From Ypsolopha sequella (lineage: Eukaryota > Arthropoda > Insecta > Lepidoptera > Ypsolophidae), in the NCBI GenBank assembly GCA_934047225.1, contig OW204011.1, positions 16,318,339 to 16,382,338 on the forward strand: a stretch of 64,000 nucleotides of DNA, in the 5' to 3' direction. Below are positions 31,082 through 40,990 of this stretch, piece after piece (within the stretch, counting starts at the first letter, position 1; each line of letters begins with the position of its first letter). Under the pieces are notes generated by a model, which saw nothing but the letters and a program-made list of their open reading frames with translations, made no database searches and had not been told where the DNA came from. Both the position numbers and the translations under genes were made by a program.

Positions 31082-31446
31082 TCCCACTAATATTATCAAT
31101 GCGAAAGTTTGGATGGATGGATGGATGTTTGGTTCTCCTTCACGCCGAAAATACTGAAACGATTAGGCTGAAACTTTGCACAAATGTAGTTCTAGACCTG
31201 AAATAGGACATAGGCTAATTTTTATCCCATAAATCAGTTCCCATTGGAAGGCAATGGGATGTCAAGTTCCTATAGAAAAGAACAGTGATGTACTGTTACT
31301 CCTTCACGCCGTTGAATATTAGTGAGATGGGATAGTGAGGATGGAATGGCATGGGATAATGGCATTAGTGGGATAGGATCGGATAGGATTCGATACGACT
31401 ATACCAAAACTTAATTAACGCGGGCGAAGCCGCGGGCAAAAGCTAG
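31082..31446 (+). mobile_element. Non-autonomous Helitron, complete (copy 1)
   Basis: 365 bp starting TCCCACTAATATTAT and ending GCGGGCAAAAGCTAG, inserted between A (31081) and T (31447). The terminal hairpin CGCGGGCGAAGCCGCG lies about 12 bp before the CTAG end. 5'-TC, 3'-CTAG, the subterminal hairpin and an A/T target are the Helitron hallmarks. No Rep/helicase. A relative lies at 36634-37010. Confidence 0.92.
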
Positions 31447-31704
31447 TATTTAATAGGCAGTTTAAGCCAAGTTAGCCGCCAAGTTTCTTCACCAACCGAC
31501 AACCAACCGAAAGTATAACTTTGTTATCTAAGTTGAAGGACGAACTAAATTATTAAATAATCTAATTTAAGCATCAATTGGGTTAGTATTGATAAATTTT
31601 ATGACGTCACGCGTATGTCTGAGAATTACTGGGTGATGATTGTGGCTATAGGTATTCACCTACCTATCATTGAAATTAGAGTGAGTTGTCATCAATGTTA
31701 ATAA
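31447..31704. other. No gene seen
   Basis: AT-rich. Nothing recognised. Confidence 0.3.
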
Positions 31705-31955
31705 TAAGTGCGAGTCGGAATCACGCACAAAGGGTTTCGTACAACCAAACAATATGGGGACGAAACCCTAAAAACGCCAAAAAAAGCTGCAAATGGTGTT
31801 AAAAGCATAAAAATTGGAACGATTGTTCTTTAGGCCATACGAATCAATTTGACCCGTAGCACGAAAAAAAAAAACAAAAAAGGAGAGGAGTTATGGCTTA
31901 ATTTTTTTTTGTATGGGAAAAAGAATCTTTTCTGAAACCTATCATCTGTGGTGTT
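31705..31955 (+). repeat. Repeat P, copy 2 (partial)
   Basis: AGTGCGAGTCGGAATCACGC, AAAGGGTTTCGTACAACC, then degenerate body. Related to 55447-55752. Confidence 0.65.
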
Positions 31956-32385
31956 TAATGAAAGGGCTTACAACGTCAATTCTAAAAATATATCACATCA
32001 TTATATTTCAGTCACTTGTTTTAAATTAAAATTAAAATCATTTTCAAAACAAACCAAGTTTGAGCTCCTCCAGATTTGATACGGTTGAATCATTATTTGA
32101 TACGGTTGAATCATTATTTGCAAAATATACCTAAAATGATATGTAATAGCCTCATATCTAACCACAAGAAAGTAATTTTGAAAATATTAACATTTAATAT
32201 TTTTTTATTATTAAAAAAAAAAGTATCATTATTTATATGTTATTTAAGTTTACTAATAAAAATATTTTTTTATAATTTTTTTAATAGTACAAAATGTGAT
32301 AAAATCACAATTAGTTAGAATATGTATAAAAAGTTCAATTTTAGACACTGAGGATGATAAATACTAATGCGATAATATTTATATT
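31956..32385. other. No gene; 22-bp tandem pair
   Basis: TTTGATACGGTTGAATCATT occurs twice in tandem at about 32076-32119. The rest is AT-rich. The 32076-32318 frame is low-complexity. Confidence 0.45.
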
Positions 32386-32389
32386 ATTT

Positions 32390-32590
32390 ATTAATATTAG
32401 TCAGTTAGTTGTGTGTCGGTTTAACCAGAGTAAATATATTTATACATATGATACGGCTCGCCGCGTCATCGTCCTAAGAACGACACTCGCCTTGATAATG
32501 CCGAAATTGTATCGGTGAAACGGTTGGCATATAGTCAACAACAATCACACGTGAGTGTTCAAGCCGAGTGTAATAATAATAATAATTTAT
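32390..32590 (+). repeat. Half-copy of foldback C
   Basis: Matches the spacer and right arm of 57528-57846: TTAGTCAGTTAGTTGTGTGT, CGACACTCGCCTTGATAATG, GTATCGGTGAAACGG, CACACGTGAGTGTTCAAGC, then a (TAA)n run. The left arm is absent. Confidence 0.8.
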
Positions 32591-32617
32591 ATTTATACAG
32601 TTGTGTTATACAGTAGC

Positions 32618-32753
32618 AGGTGGTAGAGCTGATGCCCAGCATGTGTGAGTATGGGCAATTCTTCCAGGATGACCGCCGGGAGTGGCAAAGTCATGGAAAG
32701 GCTTATGTCCAGCAGTGGACGAACTATGATGCTGGTGGATGGATGGATGGAAT
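32618..32753 (+). mobile_element. Retroposon A, copy A3 (internal deletion)
   Basis: Keeps the 5' end AGGTGGTAGAGCTGATGCC, then jumps about 230 bp to CAGCATGTGTGAGTATGGGC and runs to the GGATGGATGGATGG tail. So both ends are present with the middle removed. Confidence 0.85.
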
Positions 32754-32754
32754 C

Positions 32755-32795
32755 TGTAAGAAAACTTCGGCAATTTCATAGGTAAAGCCTATTAT
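32755..32795 (-). repeat. Repeat Q scrap
   Basis: GTAAGAAAACTTCGGCAATT and TCATAGGTAAAG, the complement of the Q end. Confidence 0.5.
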
Positions 32796-33105
32796 TTACT
32801 CTGGTCTAACTATCCAGGGAGTAATCAGTGGTTGTATGTGACGTCACGGGGGGGGGGTCTCGCCTTCCTTCATGTACCCCATATGTTGTAAACACATAAA
32901 TTAAAAGAAATATATGTAATATAATATTCAATACAAATTTAATTAACATAATAAAGTTATAAATAAACAATGCAAAAAGCATAATGACGCAAATCTCAGA
33001 TTATTTACTAACCGAAACTTAAAAACTTAAATAACATTAAATAAAACTTTAAACCTTACAAATTTACCTATAAAACTAAAATATCTCCTAAAGCAAAATT
33101 AAACA
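32796..33105. other. No gene seen
   Basis: A G-run at 32848-32857, otherwise AT-rich. Confidence 0.35.
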
Positions 33106-33109
33106 AAAT

Positions 33110-33395
33110 ATTTTTTTTTTGCCAAATCGCCGCCGTCTTGTGGCAGGGTTCCCAGAATGCTGGCAGCATTCCCTCTTTGGATTGCCAAACTAAGGCGTTA
33201 TCCAAAGTATACGCCAGCTCTTGGGTCTCCGGAAACGTCAACCAGCCGCGAGGAAATTTCTTTAAAAATACATTTCGCCTCGTGACCCCACGGCCCAAGG
33301 GTTTCGACTCCAAAAGGCGCAAACATATACACAGAAGACGCAAATAAATATAATAATATATAAATACAATTATAATTTAATATAATACAATTCAA
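33110..33395 (-). pseudogene. LINE-alpha ORF C-terminus, copy 3
   Basis: The minus strand reads MFAPFGVETLGPWGHEAK, SSRLVDVSGDPRAGVYFG, then a stop, then (in the same alignment) LAIQRGNAASILGTLP. It is the same C-terminal LINE block as at 862 and 16742, with a stop near 33198 and other changes that make it a pseudogene. The other open frames over 33068-33347 are shadows. It is 5'-truncated. Confidence 0.75.
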
Positions 33396-33892
33396 TAAAA
33401 CAATTAAATAAATGTCTATAATAAAACAATAACGTTAAAAGTAATGCATAATTATGTTTAATGATCAGATCAGATAACTATAAAAACAAAAAAAAATGGA
33501 AAAATTAAAAAAAAAACAAGGTCCCTGAAAAATTCAAATCGGGGAAAAGTGAATAATTAAAAAAAAAACACAAAAAAAAGGCTATCATGGTCTCTTAGAT
33601 ACCTGTGCCTGTCCAAGAATGGGACAAATTGAGGAAAAAAAAAACATCGCGTTAATTATTTGGGAAAGGAAAAGTGTCCGGAAAAAAAGCAGTCGTGGGT
33701 GAAAACTTAACTGGCAAAATAGCATATCGGGTGACGTGGACACAAAAGATTTTCCCCTACCAAAAATCGCTCAACGCATCTAAAGAAGTTTAAACTTCAA
33801 ACATAACTGTTTGTTTTACAGACTTGATGTTTCTTTTGGGTCCAATGATAGAATGTAAAGAAACACATTTGTGTATTACATACGTTCCGTAC
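33396..33892. other. A-rich, no gene
   Basis: Several A-runs with short GC-richer words. Nothing was recognised. Confidence 0.35.
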
Positions 33893-34315
33893 TTAAGAGG
33901 CTATGCGAATTTTATTTTTGTCACTGTCATTCCAAGCGAAAAATCGCGCAGTGCGAGAGGGGCGGACTCAGGGCAAAAGGGAAAAAAGTTGGTTTTATAT
34001 TTTTATTTAAAAAACTAAAATAGCTAGCAAAATTTAAAATACCAAATCTCTAGATATTGTTAAAACACACCTAATAAAATATGTTTGAGTTCTGTATATG
34101 GTTCCTATTCGTCAAACGAGGAGAAAAAGTGCGTTTGAAGACCTCATTTCAACAATTATATCTATCGAGGAAAATTTATCCAAACATGTTTTCCAATTTC
34201 AAAACCCTAGATTATATAGTCAAAATGCATATACCAGAAATTAATTAAAATTTTCCATGTATTCCACGAAATACACAGAAAAGAACCACCCGTATTTTTT
34301 CGCATATCGCCTTAA
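33893..34315 (+). mobile_element. TTAA-bounded element E, copy 1
   Basis: 423 bp from TTAAGAGGCTATGCGAA to TTCGCATATCGCCTTAA (imperfect TIR). The core has CACTGTCATTCCAAGCG and GCAGTGCGAGAGGGGCGGAC, related to the D core, so D and E belong to one larger family. Its right TTAA (34312-34315) is also the left TTAA of D copy 4. Confidence 0.8.
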
Positions 34316-34865
34316 GGAGATATGTCAAAGTTTTAGCGTCCCTGTTACTTTATATGCGAAAAAACCGTCAGTGCGAGAGGGACGGATTCGTGGAAAAGTA
34401 GCAAAAAGTCGTTTTTTTATTAATATAAAATATACGAAAGTTGCTATCAAAATTTCGTTTAACCAGGTCCTAGATACCGTTAAAACCCATCTTATAAAAT
34501 ATAATTGCAGTTCATATGTCATTCTAAATTGTCAAACCAGGAGAATTGGTGTCGAAAAAGGCCTCATTTCAAAAAATATTTCTATCGAGCCGAATTTCTC
34601 CAATCGCGTTTCTGTTTTAACAGGTCCCTAGAAAAGGATTTCAAAAATAATATACTATTTTATCAAAATAATACATCATTTAGGGCCTGTTTCACCACTT
34701 CCAGATAAGTGCCTGATAGTTATATGTGACATATAACGCATACAAAATGTGTTCCATTTTTAAACTTATCTTCTGGATATCACTTATCTGGAAGTGGTGA
34801 AACAGGCCCTTACTGAAGTAGATATGAAAGTTCTTAGTGTCGATTTTTTTTCCGTAGTGCCTTAA
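34312..34865 (+). mobile_element. TTAA-bounded element D, copy 4 (carries nested MITE)
   Basis: Starts TTAAGGAGATATGTC, with core GTCAGTGCGAGAGGGACGGA and GTGGAAAAGTAGCAAAAAG, and ends GTAGTGCCTTAA at 34862-34865. It is interrupted by a 127-bp MITE at 34683-34809. Without it the length is about 427 bp, equal to copy 3. The open frame at 34257-34631 is incidental. Confidence 0.8.
34683..34809. mobile_element. Harbinger-like MITE nested in D
   Basis: 127 bp with perfect 29-bp TIRs beginning GGGCCTGTTTCACCACTTCC. It is flanked by TTA on both sides (34680-34682, 34810-34812), the 3-bp TSD usual for PIF/Harbinger. The uninterrupted D copy at 30610-31035 gives the empty site (in complement, TTTACTGAAGTAGATATG). 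Confidence 0.9.
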
Positions 34866-34871
34866 TTAACC

Positions 34872-34872
<1 letters not shown>

Positions 34873-34905
<33 letters not shown>

Positions 34906-34914
34906 CATACATAC
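34873..34914. repeat. (CATA)n microsatellite
   Basis: About ten CATA units. Confidence 0.95.
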
Positions 34915-35104
34915 AATGGTACCCAGCAATGGTTATTGTATGTTTTGATACCGTTTCTATTTACATATCAATTGAATCGATTTAGAACGACAATGCCGAT
35001 GAAATACGGGAGGCACAATTGAAAAATGTAGCGAACAATGCTTCAGCTAAGTGTGGTATGGTTAGAAAAAAAACCGGTGAAGGGACTCGGGTTTGAGGGT
35101 TCCA
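34915..35104. other. No gene seen
   Basis: Linker of ordinary composition with no recognised feature. Confidence 0.3.
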
Positions 35105-35763
35105 TATACAACGTGTAACAGAAAGGTGTAACCATATTTGAAGAGCTTATTCAGTCAATGGTATAAAACAACTTTTACTATGGAACAAAACCTGTATCTC
35201 GAAAATAGTAGTTTATGCTACAAGGGCGAAAAGGAATAAATTAAGAGGACGATTTAAAACACGAGCGTAGCGAGTGTTTCAAACGTAACCGAGAAATTTA
35301 TTGCTCTTACGCCCGTGTATCATACTACGTTTTTCAATGCATAGTGTGAGGAAATAAAACAAATATAATCTTGTGAACTTTAAATTATGATTGGCTCAAA
35401 AGGACTGTATCCGGAGCCGTTAAACAGTGGAAAAAAAGTATAACATTTATAATACACAGGAAAGGCTGCAGGTTAGCCAACCATTGTAAATTAATTAAAT
35501 TAAATAATAATAATAAAGTCCTAGGGCAAAATAATCGACTTTCTGTTCGGTTTTGATGCAAAAAAGTGGGCTTTTACGAGCACTTGCATTGAAAAAAAAT
35601 TAACGTTTTCATAGAAAAATGCTACGCCGCTCGGCCGAAATGTATGGAAGGGAAGATTTTTTTTTTGAGATTTCAGTTTTGGTTCCATAGTAAAAGTTGT
35701 TCTATACCATTGACTGAATAAGCTCTCCAAATATTGTAACACCCTTCTGTTACACATTGTATA
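35105..35763. mobile_element. MITE I, copy 2 (split by element G)
   Basis: Terminal halves ATACAACGTGTAACAGAAAG (35105) and the complementary CTTCTGTTACACATTGTATA (ends about 35763) with GCCGCTCGGCCGAAATGTAT inside, as in the other copies. A G element (35206-35597) sits in the middle. Confidence 0.85.
35206..35597 (+). mobile_element. Element G, copy 2 (nested in MITE I)
   Basis: TAGTAGTTTATGCTACAAGG to CTTGCATTGAAAAAA, with the palindrome AAACACGAGCGTAGCGAGTG. Its presence inside I fixes both ends of G, since I is uninterrupted at 4345 and 58341. Confidence 0.85.
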
Positions 35764-36103
35764 CCGTTTAAAAGACAAACTTAACTTAACAGTTATGATC
35801 TATTCAAGTCTATGCATCTAAAGGGCCGAATTAAGTTGGTCATAATTGCTTCTTAAATAATTAAATATGAGTATATTTATTTTATTAAAACAAAAAAGTA
35901 AAAGAACATAAGCAATTGTAATATTAAAAATTAAATAAACCTAAAAAACTACTTATAAATCAATAATAAACCAATAAATCAATAATAAATCAAAACATTT
36001 AGTGTATTTACATCTTACCTTATTTATAAATAATTCAGTAATTTATTTTGTCAAGTACACATGTTACACATTCTACAAGTCAAATCTAATCGTATAAAAA
36101 TAT
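35764..36103. other. AT-rich, no gene
   Basis: Very AT-rich, with repeated CAATAATAAA words at 35955-35995. Confidence 0.35.
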
Positions 36104-36463
36104 TTTTTCAATGCATGTGCTCGAAAAAGCCCACTTTTTATGCATCAAAAATGAACAAAAAGTCGATTATTTTGGCCTAGGGCTTTATTATTATTATTTT
36201 TTTATTTATTTACAACGATTGGCTAACCTGCAGACTTTCCTGTGTACCATAGATGTTATTCTTTTTTTTACACTGTTTAACGGCTCTGGCTACAGTCTTT
36301 TTGAGCCAATTATAATATAAAGTTCACAAGATTATATTTGTTTTCATTTCCTCACACTATGCATTGAAAAACGTAGTATGATACACGGGCGTAAGAGCAA
36401 TAAATTACTCGGTTAAATCGTCCTCGTAATGTATTCCTTTGCGCCCTTGTAGCATAAACTACT
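36104..36463 (-). mobile_element. Element G, copy 4
   Basis: TTTTCAATGCATGTGCTCG to GCCCTTGTAGCATAAACTAC. Lacks the central palindrome (CTCGGTTAAATCGTCCTCG joins directly), like copy 1. Confidence 0.8.
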
Positions 36464-36633
36464 CGTATTAATATAATAAACCTAAAATATAAATTATTAA
36501 ATAGGTAATTTTCATATAATGAGCTATGACCACAGAACATTATAAGACCTAGCTGTAAACTAAATTTTAAGTTTTTTAAATAGTCCACTGGAAGTGTCCT
36601 ATGGGTTTTCATGGTAAGCAAGTTTGTATGAAA
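36464..36633. other. No gene seen
   Basis: AT-rich linker. Confidence 0.3.
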
Positions 36634-37010
36634 TCCCACTAATATTATAAATGCGAAAGTTTGGATGGACGGATGGATGTTTGTTACTCCTTCACGCCAA
36701 AACTACTGAAACGATTAGGCTGAAACTTTGCACAAATGTAGATCTAGGCCTGGAATAAGATAGAGGCTTCTTTTTATCCTATAAATCAGTTCCCATTGGA
36801 AGGCAATGGGGTGTCAAGTCCTTATTGAAAAGTGATGTACTGTTACTCCTTCACACCGTTGAATATTAGTGGGATGGGATAGTGAGGATGGGATGGGATG
36901 GGATAGTGGCATTAGTGGGATGGGATGAGATGGGATAGGATTCGATAAGACTTTACAAAAACTTAATCATCGTGGGCGAAGCCGTGGGCGAAGCCGTGGG
37001 CAAAAGCTAG
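36634..37010 (+). mobile_element. Non-autonomous Helitron, complete (copy 2)
   Basis: 377 bp from TCCCACTAATATTATAAATG to GCAAAAGCTAG, between A (36633) and T (37011). Highly similar to 31082-31446. The 3' subterminal hairpin unit is duplicated (GTGGGCGAAGCC twice, 36972-36999), and an internal (GGGAT)n run is expanded. Confidence 0.92.
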
Positions 37011-37079
37011 TTGATGAATAAAATTCGCAATTACTTTTTTATCTCACACGGGGCCCGATTAAAAGGGTCCAGACAGATG

Positions 37080-37204
37080 GACAACAAAGTGAACCTATAA
37101 GAGTTCCCTTTTTCATTTTGAGATACGGAACCCTAAAAAATGCGTAGTACAATAAAACAGGTTTAGTCAAGATGAATAGTAACTTATTTTTAACAGTCCT
37201 TTTT
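37080..37204. repeat. Repeat P scrap
   Basis: TTTCATTTTGAGATACGGAA and CCCTAAAAAATGCGTAGTAC; the second block recurs at 37485-37560, so about 75 bp are duplicated around P copy 3. Confidence 0.5.
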
Positions 37205-37480
37205 AGAGTTCCGTAACCAACGGGACCCTATTACTAAGACTCCACTGTCCGTCTGTCACCAGGCTGTATCTCATGAACCGTGATAGTTAGACAGTTGAAA
37301 TTTTCACAGATGATGTATTTCTGTTGCCGCTATAGCAACAAATACTAAAAAACAGAATAAAATAAATATTTAAGGGTGCTCCTATACAACAGACGTGTTA
37401 ATTTTGCCGTTTTTATAGATAATGGTACGGAATTCTTCGTGCGCGAGTCTGACTCGCACTTGGCTGGTTTTTCATTTTGA
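37205..37480 (-). repeat. Repeat P, copy 3 (full short form)
   Basis: The complement of 55447-55752: GAGTTCCGTAACCAACGGGA, CCGCTATAGCAACAAATAC, GTTAATTTTGCCGTTTTTAT, CGTGCGCGAGTCTGACTCGC. Near-complete length of about 275 bp. Confidence 0.8.
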
Positions 37481-37564
37481 GGTACGGAAGCCTAAAAAAT
37501 GCGTAGTACAATAAAACAGTTTTAGTCTACATGAATAGTAACTTGTTTTTAACAGTCCTTTTTT

Positions 37565-37640
37565 TATCGTCACGACATGAATCCCCGAGGGCGTCCCAGA
37601 GGAGTTTCTGAGTGTGGACTGTGAAATGCGTTCGATATAT
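37565..37640 (-). repeat. SINE-S body fragment
   Basis: ATCGTCACGACATGAATCCC, CGAGGGCGTCCCAGAGG and GTGTGGACTGTGAAATGCG, the conserved 3' body of SINE S. Confidence 0.6.
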
Positions 37641-38380
37641 TATTTTATTATAATGATTTAACGTGGAACGTTTTACTTTTTATTTTTATTGGTTAATGTT
37701 TTGTTATCATCTAACTGATTTATGGAGAGAGGGTGGAAGTGGAGGGCAGGGGGGGGGAACCCCTTGTGTAATTTTTTCTTGCCGGAACTGTTTCTTTTTA
37801 CCGAATTTTAAAAATCTTATGGAAATAACCTCAAAATGTAAGATAGTTACTGATTTTTGGGGGAGGGAAGTGGGAGAAAGAAGCGGAGGGAGGGGGAGGA
37901 ACTCCGGCCCTGTGCCACTTTTTATTGCCGCAAGCGCGTGTTTTTTCGCCTTTATTGGTTGGACGTAAGTTACATGTTTTTCTAGCCTATGCCATACCCT
38001 TAACATCCCATTTAGGTAGCCTGTAGACACCGTACTTTACCTGCGTCATTTGCCGTTTCTGAATCAAAGAGGATAAATAACTTAATGGTTCACAGAAAAC
38101 TCTATCTAATTTGGTTCAGGAGCTTGAATGTTTTTAAAATGATTATTTTGTCGTTCTACTGATAGTAAATATATTCTGAAAAGCAGCACAATTCCAAATT
38201 CAAATTCATATAGTTTATTTTGCAAAGTAGGTGAATAAGGTATATAGGTATATAATACACGTTTCACAAGTCAAAATTTAATATTTTAAAAATATATGTA
38301 ATAAAATTATAAATGTACATGAACAAGATCAAAGGTTTATTTATCTTATGTAGCAATATATGAATATATATACGATTAAA
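37641..38380. other. Purine-rich patches, no gene
   Basis: 37735-37760 and 37858-37905 are G-runs (GGAGGGCAGGGGGGGGAACC; GGGAGGGAAGTGGGAG) in otherwise AT-rich DNA. 38195-38235 looks like a minus-strand LINE tail (TTCAAATTCATATAG). Open frames across the G-runs are fortuitous. Confidence 0.4.
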
Positions 38381-38384
38381 ATGA

Positions 38385-38690
38385 TAGGTAAAATATATAT
38401 TATACAAGGTGAAATCCAATCAACCGCCCGAACCCATACCGGAGACCCGGCCAGGGACCAGGAGCCGTATTTTTGAATCGTTCGTTTTCAATTCACGTGC
38501 GAAAGTATATACCTATCTCACGTAACACATCAGAACTTGTCATTTGCAAGATGAGACAGGTATATAATTTCGCACGTGAATTGAAAACAAACGATTCAAA
38601 AATACGGCTCCAGGAACAAGGTTCAATGATCACCAACAGAGCCCCCAGCACGAATCCAGGCGGCCGGTCGACCAAATCCTATCCTATATT
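38385..38690 (+). repeat. Repeat M, copy 1 (filled site)
   Basis: GATTAAAATGATAGGTAAAA, GGTGAAATCCAATCAACCGC, GGAGACCCGGCCAGGGACCA, then the inserted MITE, then GGAACAAGGTTCAATGATCA and GAATCCAGGCGGCC. Collinear with 46955-47105, which lacks the insert. Confidence 0.85.
38463..38609. mobile_element. 147-bp MITE in repeat M, 5-bp TSD
   Basis: Near-palindromic: AGCCGTATTTTTGAATCG and its complement at the ends, with arms continuing through AATTCACGTGCGAAA and TATACCTATCTCA. It is flanked by CCAGG at 38458-38462 and 38610-38614. The empty site GGGACCAGGAACAAGG survives at about 47041-47056. Confidence 0.9.
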
Positions 38691-38710
38691 CTACATACTA
38701 ATAGGTTAAA

Positions 38711-39037
38711 TATACAGGTTGTAAAAGCAAAGGCCAGAATCCTTCTAGGGCATATAATAACACGATTTGTTAAACTTGAAATACTCTAATCCGGTGGACA
38801 CTCTCGCTGGTCATTGACCTCTGATAGCGTCAGTAGCACAGAACATAATTACTCAATGTGATTGGTCGTTACCGCACTACGGGGTGAATGAACTGCATTG
38901 ATAAGAGGGATCTTAGGAAAACAATATAATTTTTGGTAAAAATTTAAGGTATACTTTTTTTTATCGTAATCGTATCAGTATCGTGTATACTTTCATACCC
39001 TAAAGGGATTCTTGGTTTTGCATTTACACCCTGTATA
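38711..39037. mobile_element. MITE with TATACAGG ends
   Basis: 327 bp. TATACAGGTTGTAAAAGCAA at the left and, in complement, TATACAGGGTGTAAATGCAA at the right, each followed by an AATCC..AGGG block. The TA edge and ACAGG start resemble MITE N. Non-coding. Confidence 0.75.
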
Positions 39038-39557
39038 AATCCATGCCTATAACTTATATACCTCCATCCATTCGATTAGTCTTGCTAAGAAGAAGGGCAA
39101 GAAACTTAACAAGATCATGTCTTTTTTTAACATAAAACTTATACTATACAAATGACTCATATCTACTTTAACTAAGAGATAAGAAAATACAAGACACTCA
39201 ACTGAAAGTAAAAAATTCTGAAAAGCAGCACAATTCCCGCCATCTTTTATCGGAATCTCGGAAAATACACAGAATATCTCGTTTTAATTACCTTCGCTAC
39301 ATTAAAAAAGTCTTGACTAGACAACTTTATTTCCTTAAAGACACTTAATTGAAGTCATTAAAATCTTTCTCCAGTGTAATTATACTTGCTTAAGCCCTAA
39401 AGGAGACTTGAGATGACAAAATACCGTATCGTAAAAAATGAATATTTTGTCGCTACAAATATACAAGTTATAATACTGATAATAATATTATAAATCTTAT
39501 TAGTTTACTACCTTTTTTCTTGTTGTACAATGATTCAAGAAAAAGGTACAGACTTTA
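39038..39557. other. No gene; shared LINE-UTR-like word
   Basis: 39085-39110 (AAGAAGAAGGGCAAGAAACT) is found in complement at 54745-54765. Otherwise AT-rich. Confidence 0.4.
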
Positions 39558-39903
39558 TCCATCAGCCTAGTTCGTCCACTGCTGGACATAAGCCTTTCCA
39601 GGACTTTGCCACTCTCGGCGGTCATCCTGTAAGAATTGCCCATACTCACACACGCTGGGCCGACGGGTTGGTGAGCGCGGTGCCGAAACCCTTGCACCAG
39701 TGACGCCGCTGCCCGTCACCAGTCTGTTCCATATAAGGCCCGGCTATTAGGGATAGATATACCGCCATCCATCGGTCCCAGGCATGGCTGGTTTTTTGCC
39801 TGTGAGCTGTCCTCTTAGAACTCTCCCCCGAATTACTTCGAGGTGGTCTCCAAGTAAGATGGTGGTACCTCCACAGTCGAGCCCGGCATCAGCTCTAACA
39901 CCT
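39558..39903 (-). mobile_element. Retroposon A, copy A4
   Basis: CCATCAGCCTAGTTCGTCCA .. GGCATCAGCTCTAACACCTG. Possible degenerate TSD: GTACAGACTTTA before and GTGCAGATTTA after. About 14 bp (GTGGGCCTCC region) are deleted. The minus open frame at 39500-39697 falls in it. Confidence 0.85.
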
Positions 39904-40185
39904 GTTAAAGTGCAGATTTAGATTTAGTTTTTTTGAAATAAATATTTATAAAACTATCTAAACATAATAATTTTTATTATTGCAATTAGGTTCACCAGTA
40001 ATAATTGTAATAAATAAATACAGTTAGGTTTATGCATTTGGTAAGGAATAATGTAACTTTGGTTTTTCTAACAGCTTTATATTTTATTTTATTTTGAAAT
40101 TTGCGTTATCGCATTTGGTTCAGGCAGGGTTAATAGAAAACTATTTAGTTTTTCTTTGAAGTTCATCTTATTTCGATATTAAAAT
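39904..40185. other. No gene seen
   Basis: AT-rich linker. Confidence 0.3.
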
Positions 40186-40189
40186 AAAA

Positions 40190-40305
40190 TTCAAAAATAT
40201 AAAACCAATTTTTTTCCCTTTTGCCCTGAATCCTCCCCTCTCGCACTGCGCGATTTTTTGCTTGGAGTGACAGTGTCAAAATCAAAATTCGCATAGCCAC
40301 TTAAG
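40190..40305 (-). mobile_element. TTAA element E, copy 3 (end fragment)
   Basis: CCTCCCCTCTCGCACTGCGC, CTTGGAGTGACAGTGTCAAA and ATTCGCATAGCCACTTAA, the complement of the left end of E. The other end is not found. Confidence 0.75.
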
Positions 40306-40719
40306 CAAAAATCTGAAGGGGTCAGGTGTTTTGCAATGACAAATTAAGGTTATACAAATACAAATAACTCTCAGTTTAGTAGGTCAAGTCAAGATCGTCT
40401 ATGTACACACTATAGTCCGTGTTTTTATACTTGACGGCGTACCAATAAAATTTGACATTTCGTAGGGATGGCTGGCGATGCGCGATGACGGATATTTTTA
40501 TCGATTGTCTCGATTAATCGGGATTATTTTTTCGAAGTCGACTAAATATCTCGCCGTCGATAAACGAATGTAAGTCGAACTTTCTCATTGTAAACCTAAA
40601 TGTATTTTATTTTTGTGCAATATTTATAAAGTCATTTTATATACCAATTTATGTTTAATATAAGTACTAGGCATCCGCTAAAAATCAGCGCCATGGCCAT
40701 GACATTAAGCTGAGCGGAG
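40306..40719. other. No gene seen
   Basis: AT-rich. Short unplaced words only. Confidence 0.3.
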
Positions 40720-40910
40720 ATCTTTTTGGTACATTCTGTGCTAATTTTAAGTTTTAACTATAATTTAAACCTTTAATTTAGCTCATGTACATTTATTATT
40801 TTATTACATATATTTTCTTTATTAGATTAAATTTGACGTGTAAAAAGTGTATATATCTATACCTGCTTTGCAAAATAAACTATTTGAATTTGAATTTGAA
40901 TTTGTACCAT
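40720..40910 (+). repeat. LINE 3'UTR with (TTTGAA)n tail
   Basis: Ends CTTTGCAAAATAAACTATTT followed by three GAATTT units (40884-40905), a tail style common to insect Jockey/CR1 LINEs. The ORF is absent. Confidence 0.55.
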
Positions 40911-40956
40911 ATATATTAAAACAAATAAAAATATATATTATGTGCCAAATAAACAT

Positions 40957-40990
40957 GATTCTATTCTATTCTATTCTATTCTATTCTATT
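40957..40990. repeat. (ATTCT)n microsatellite
   Basis: Seven units of the ATTCT pentamer. Confidence 0.95.

Noticed and set aside
34873..34914. CRISPR-like or satellite array
   Set aside because: A plain CATA microsatellite with no spacers.
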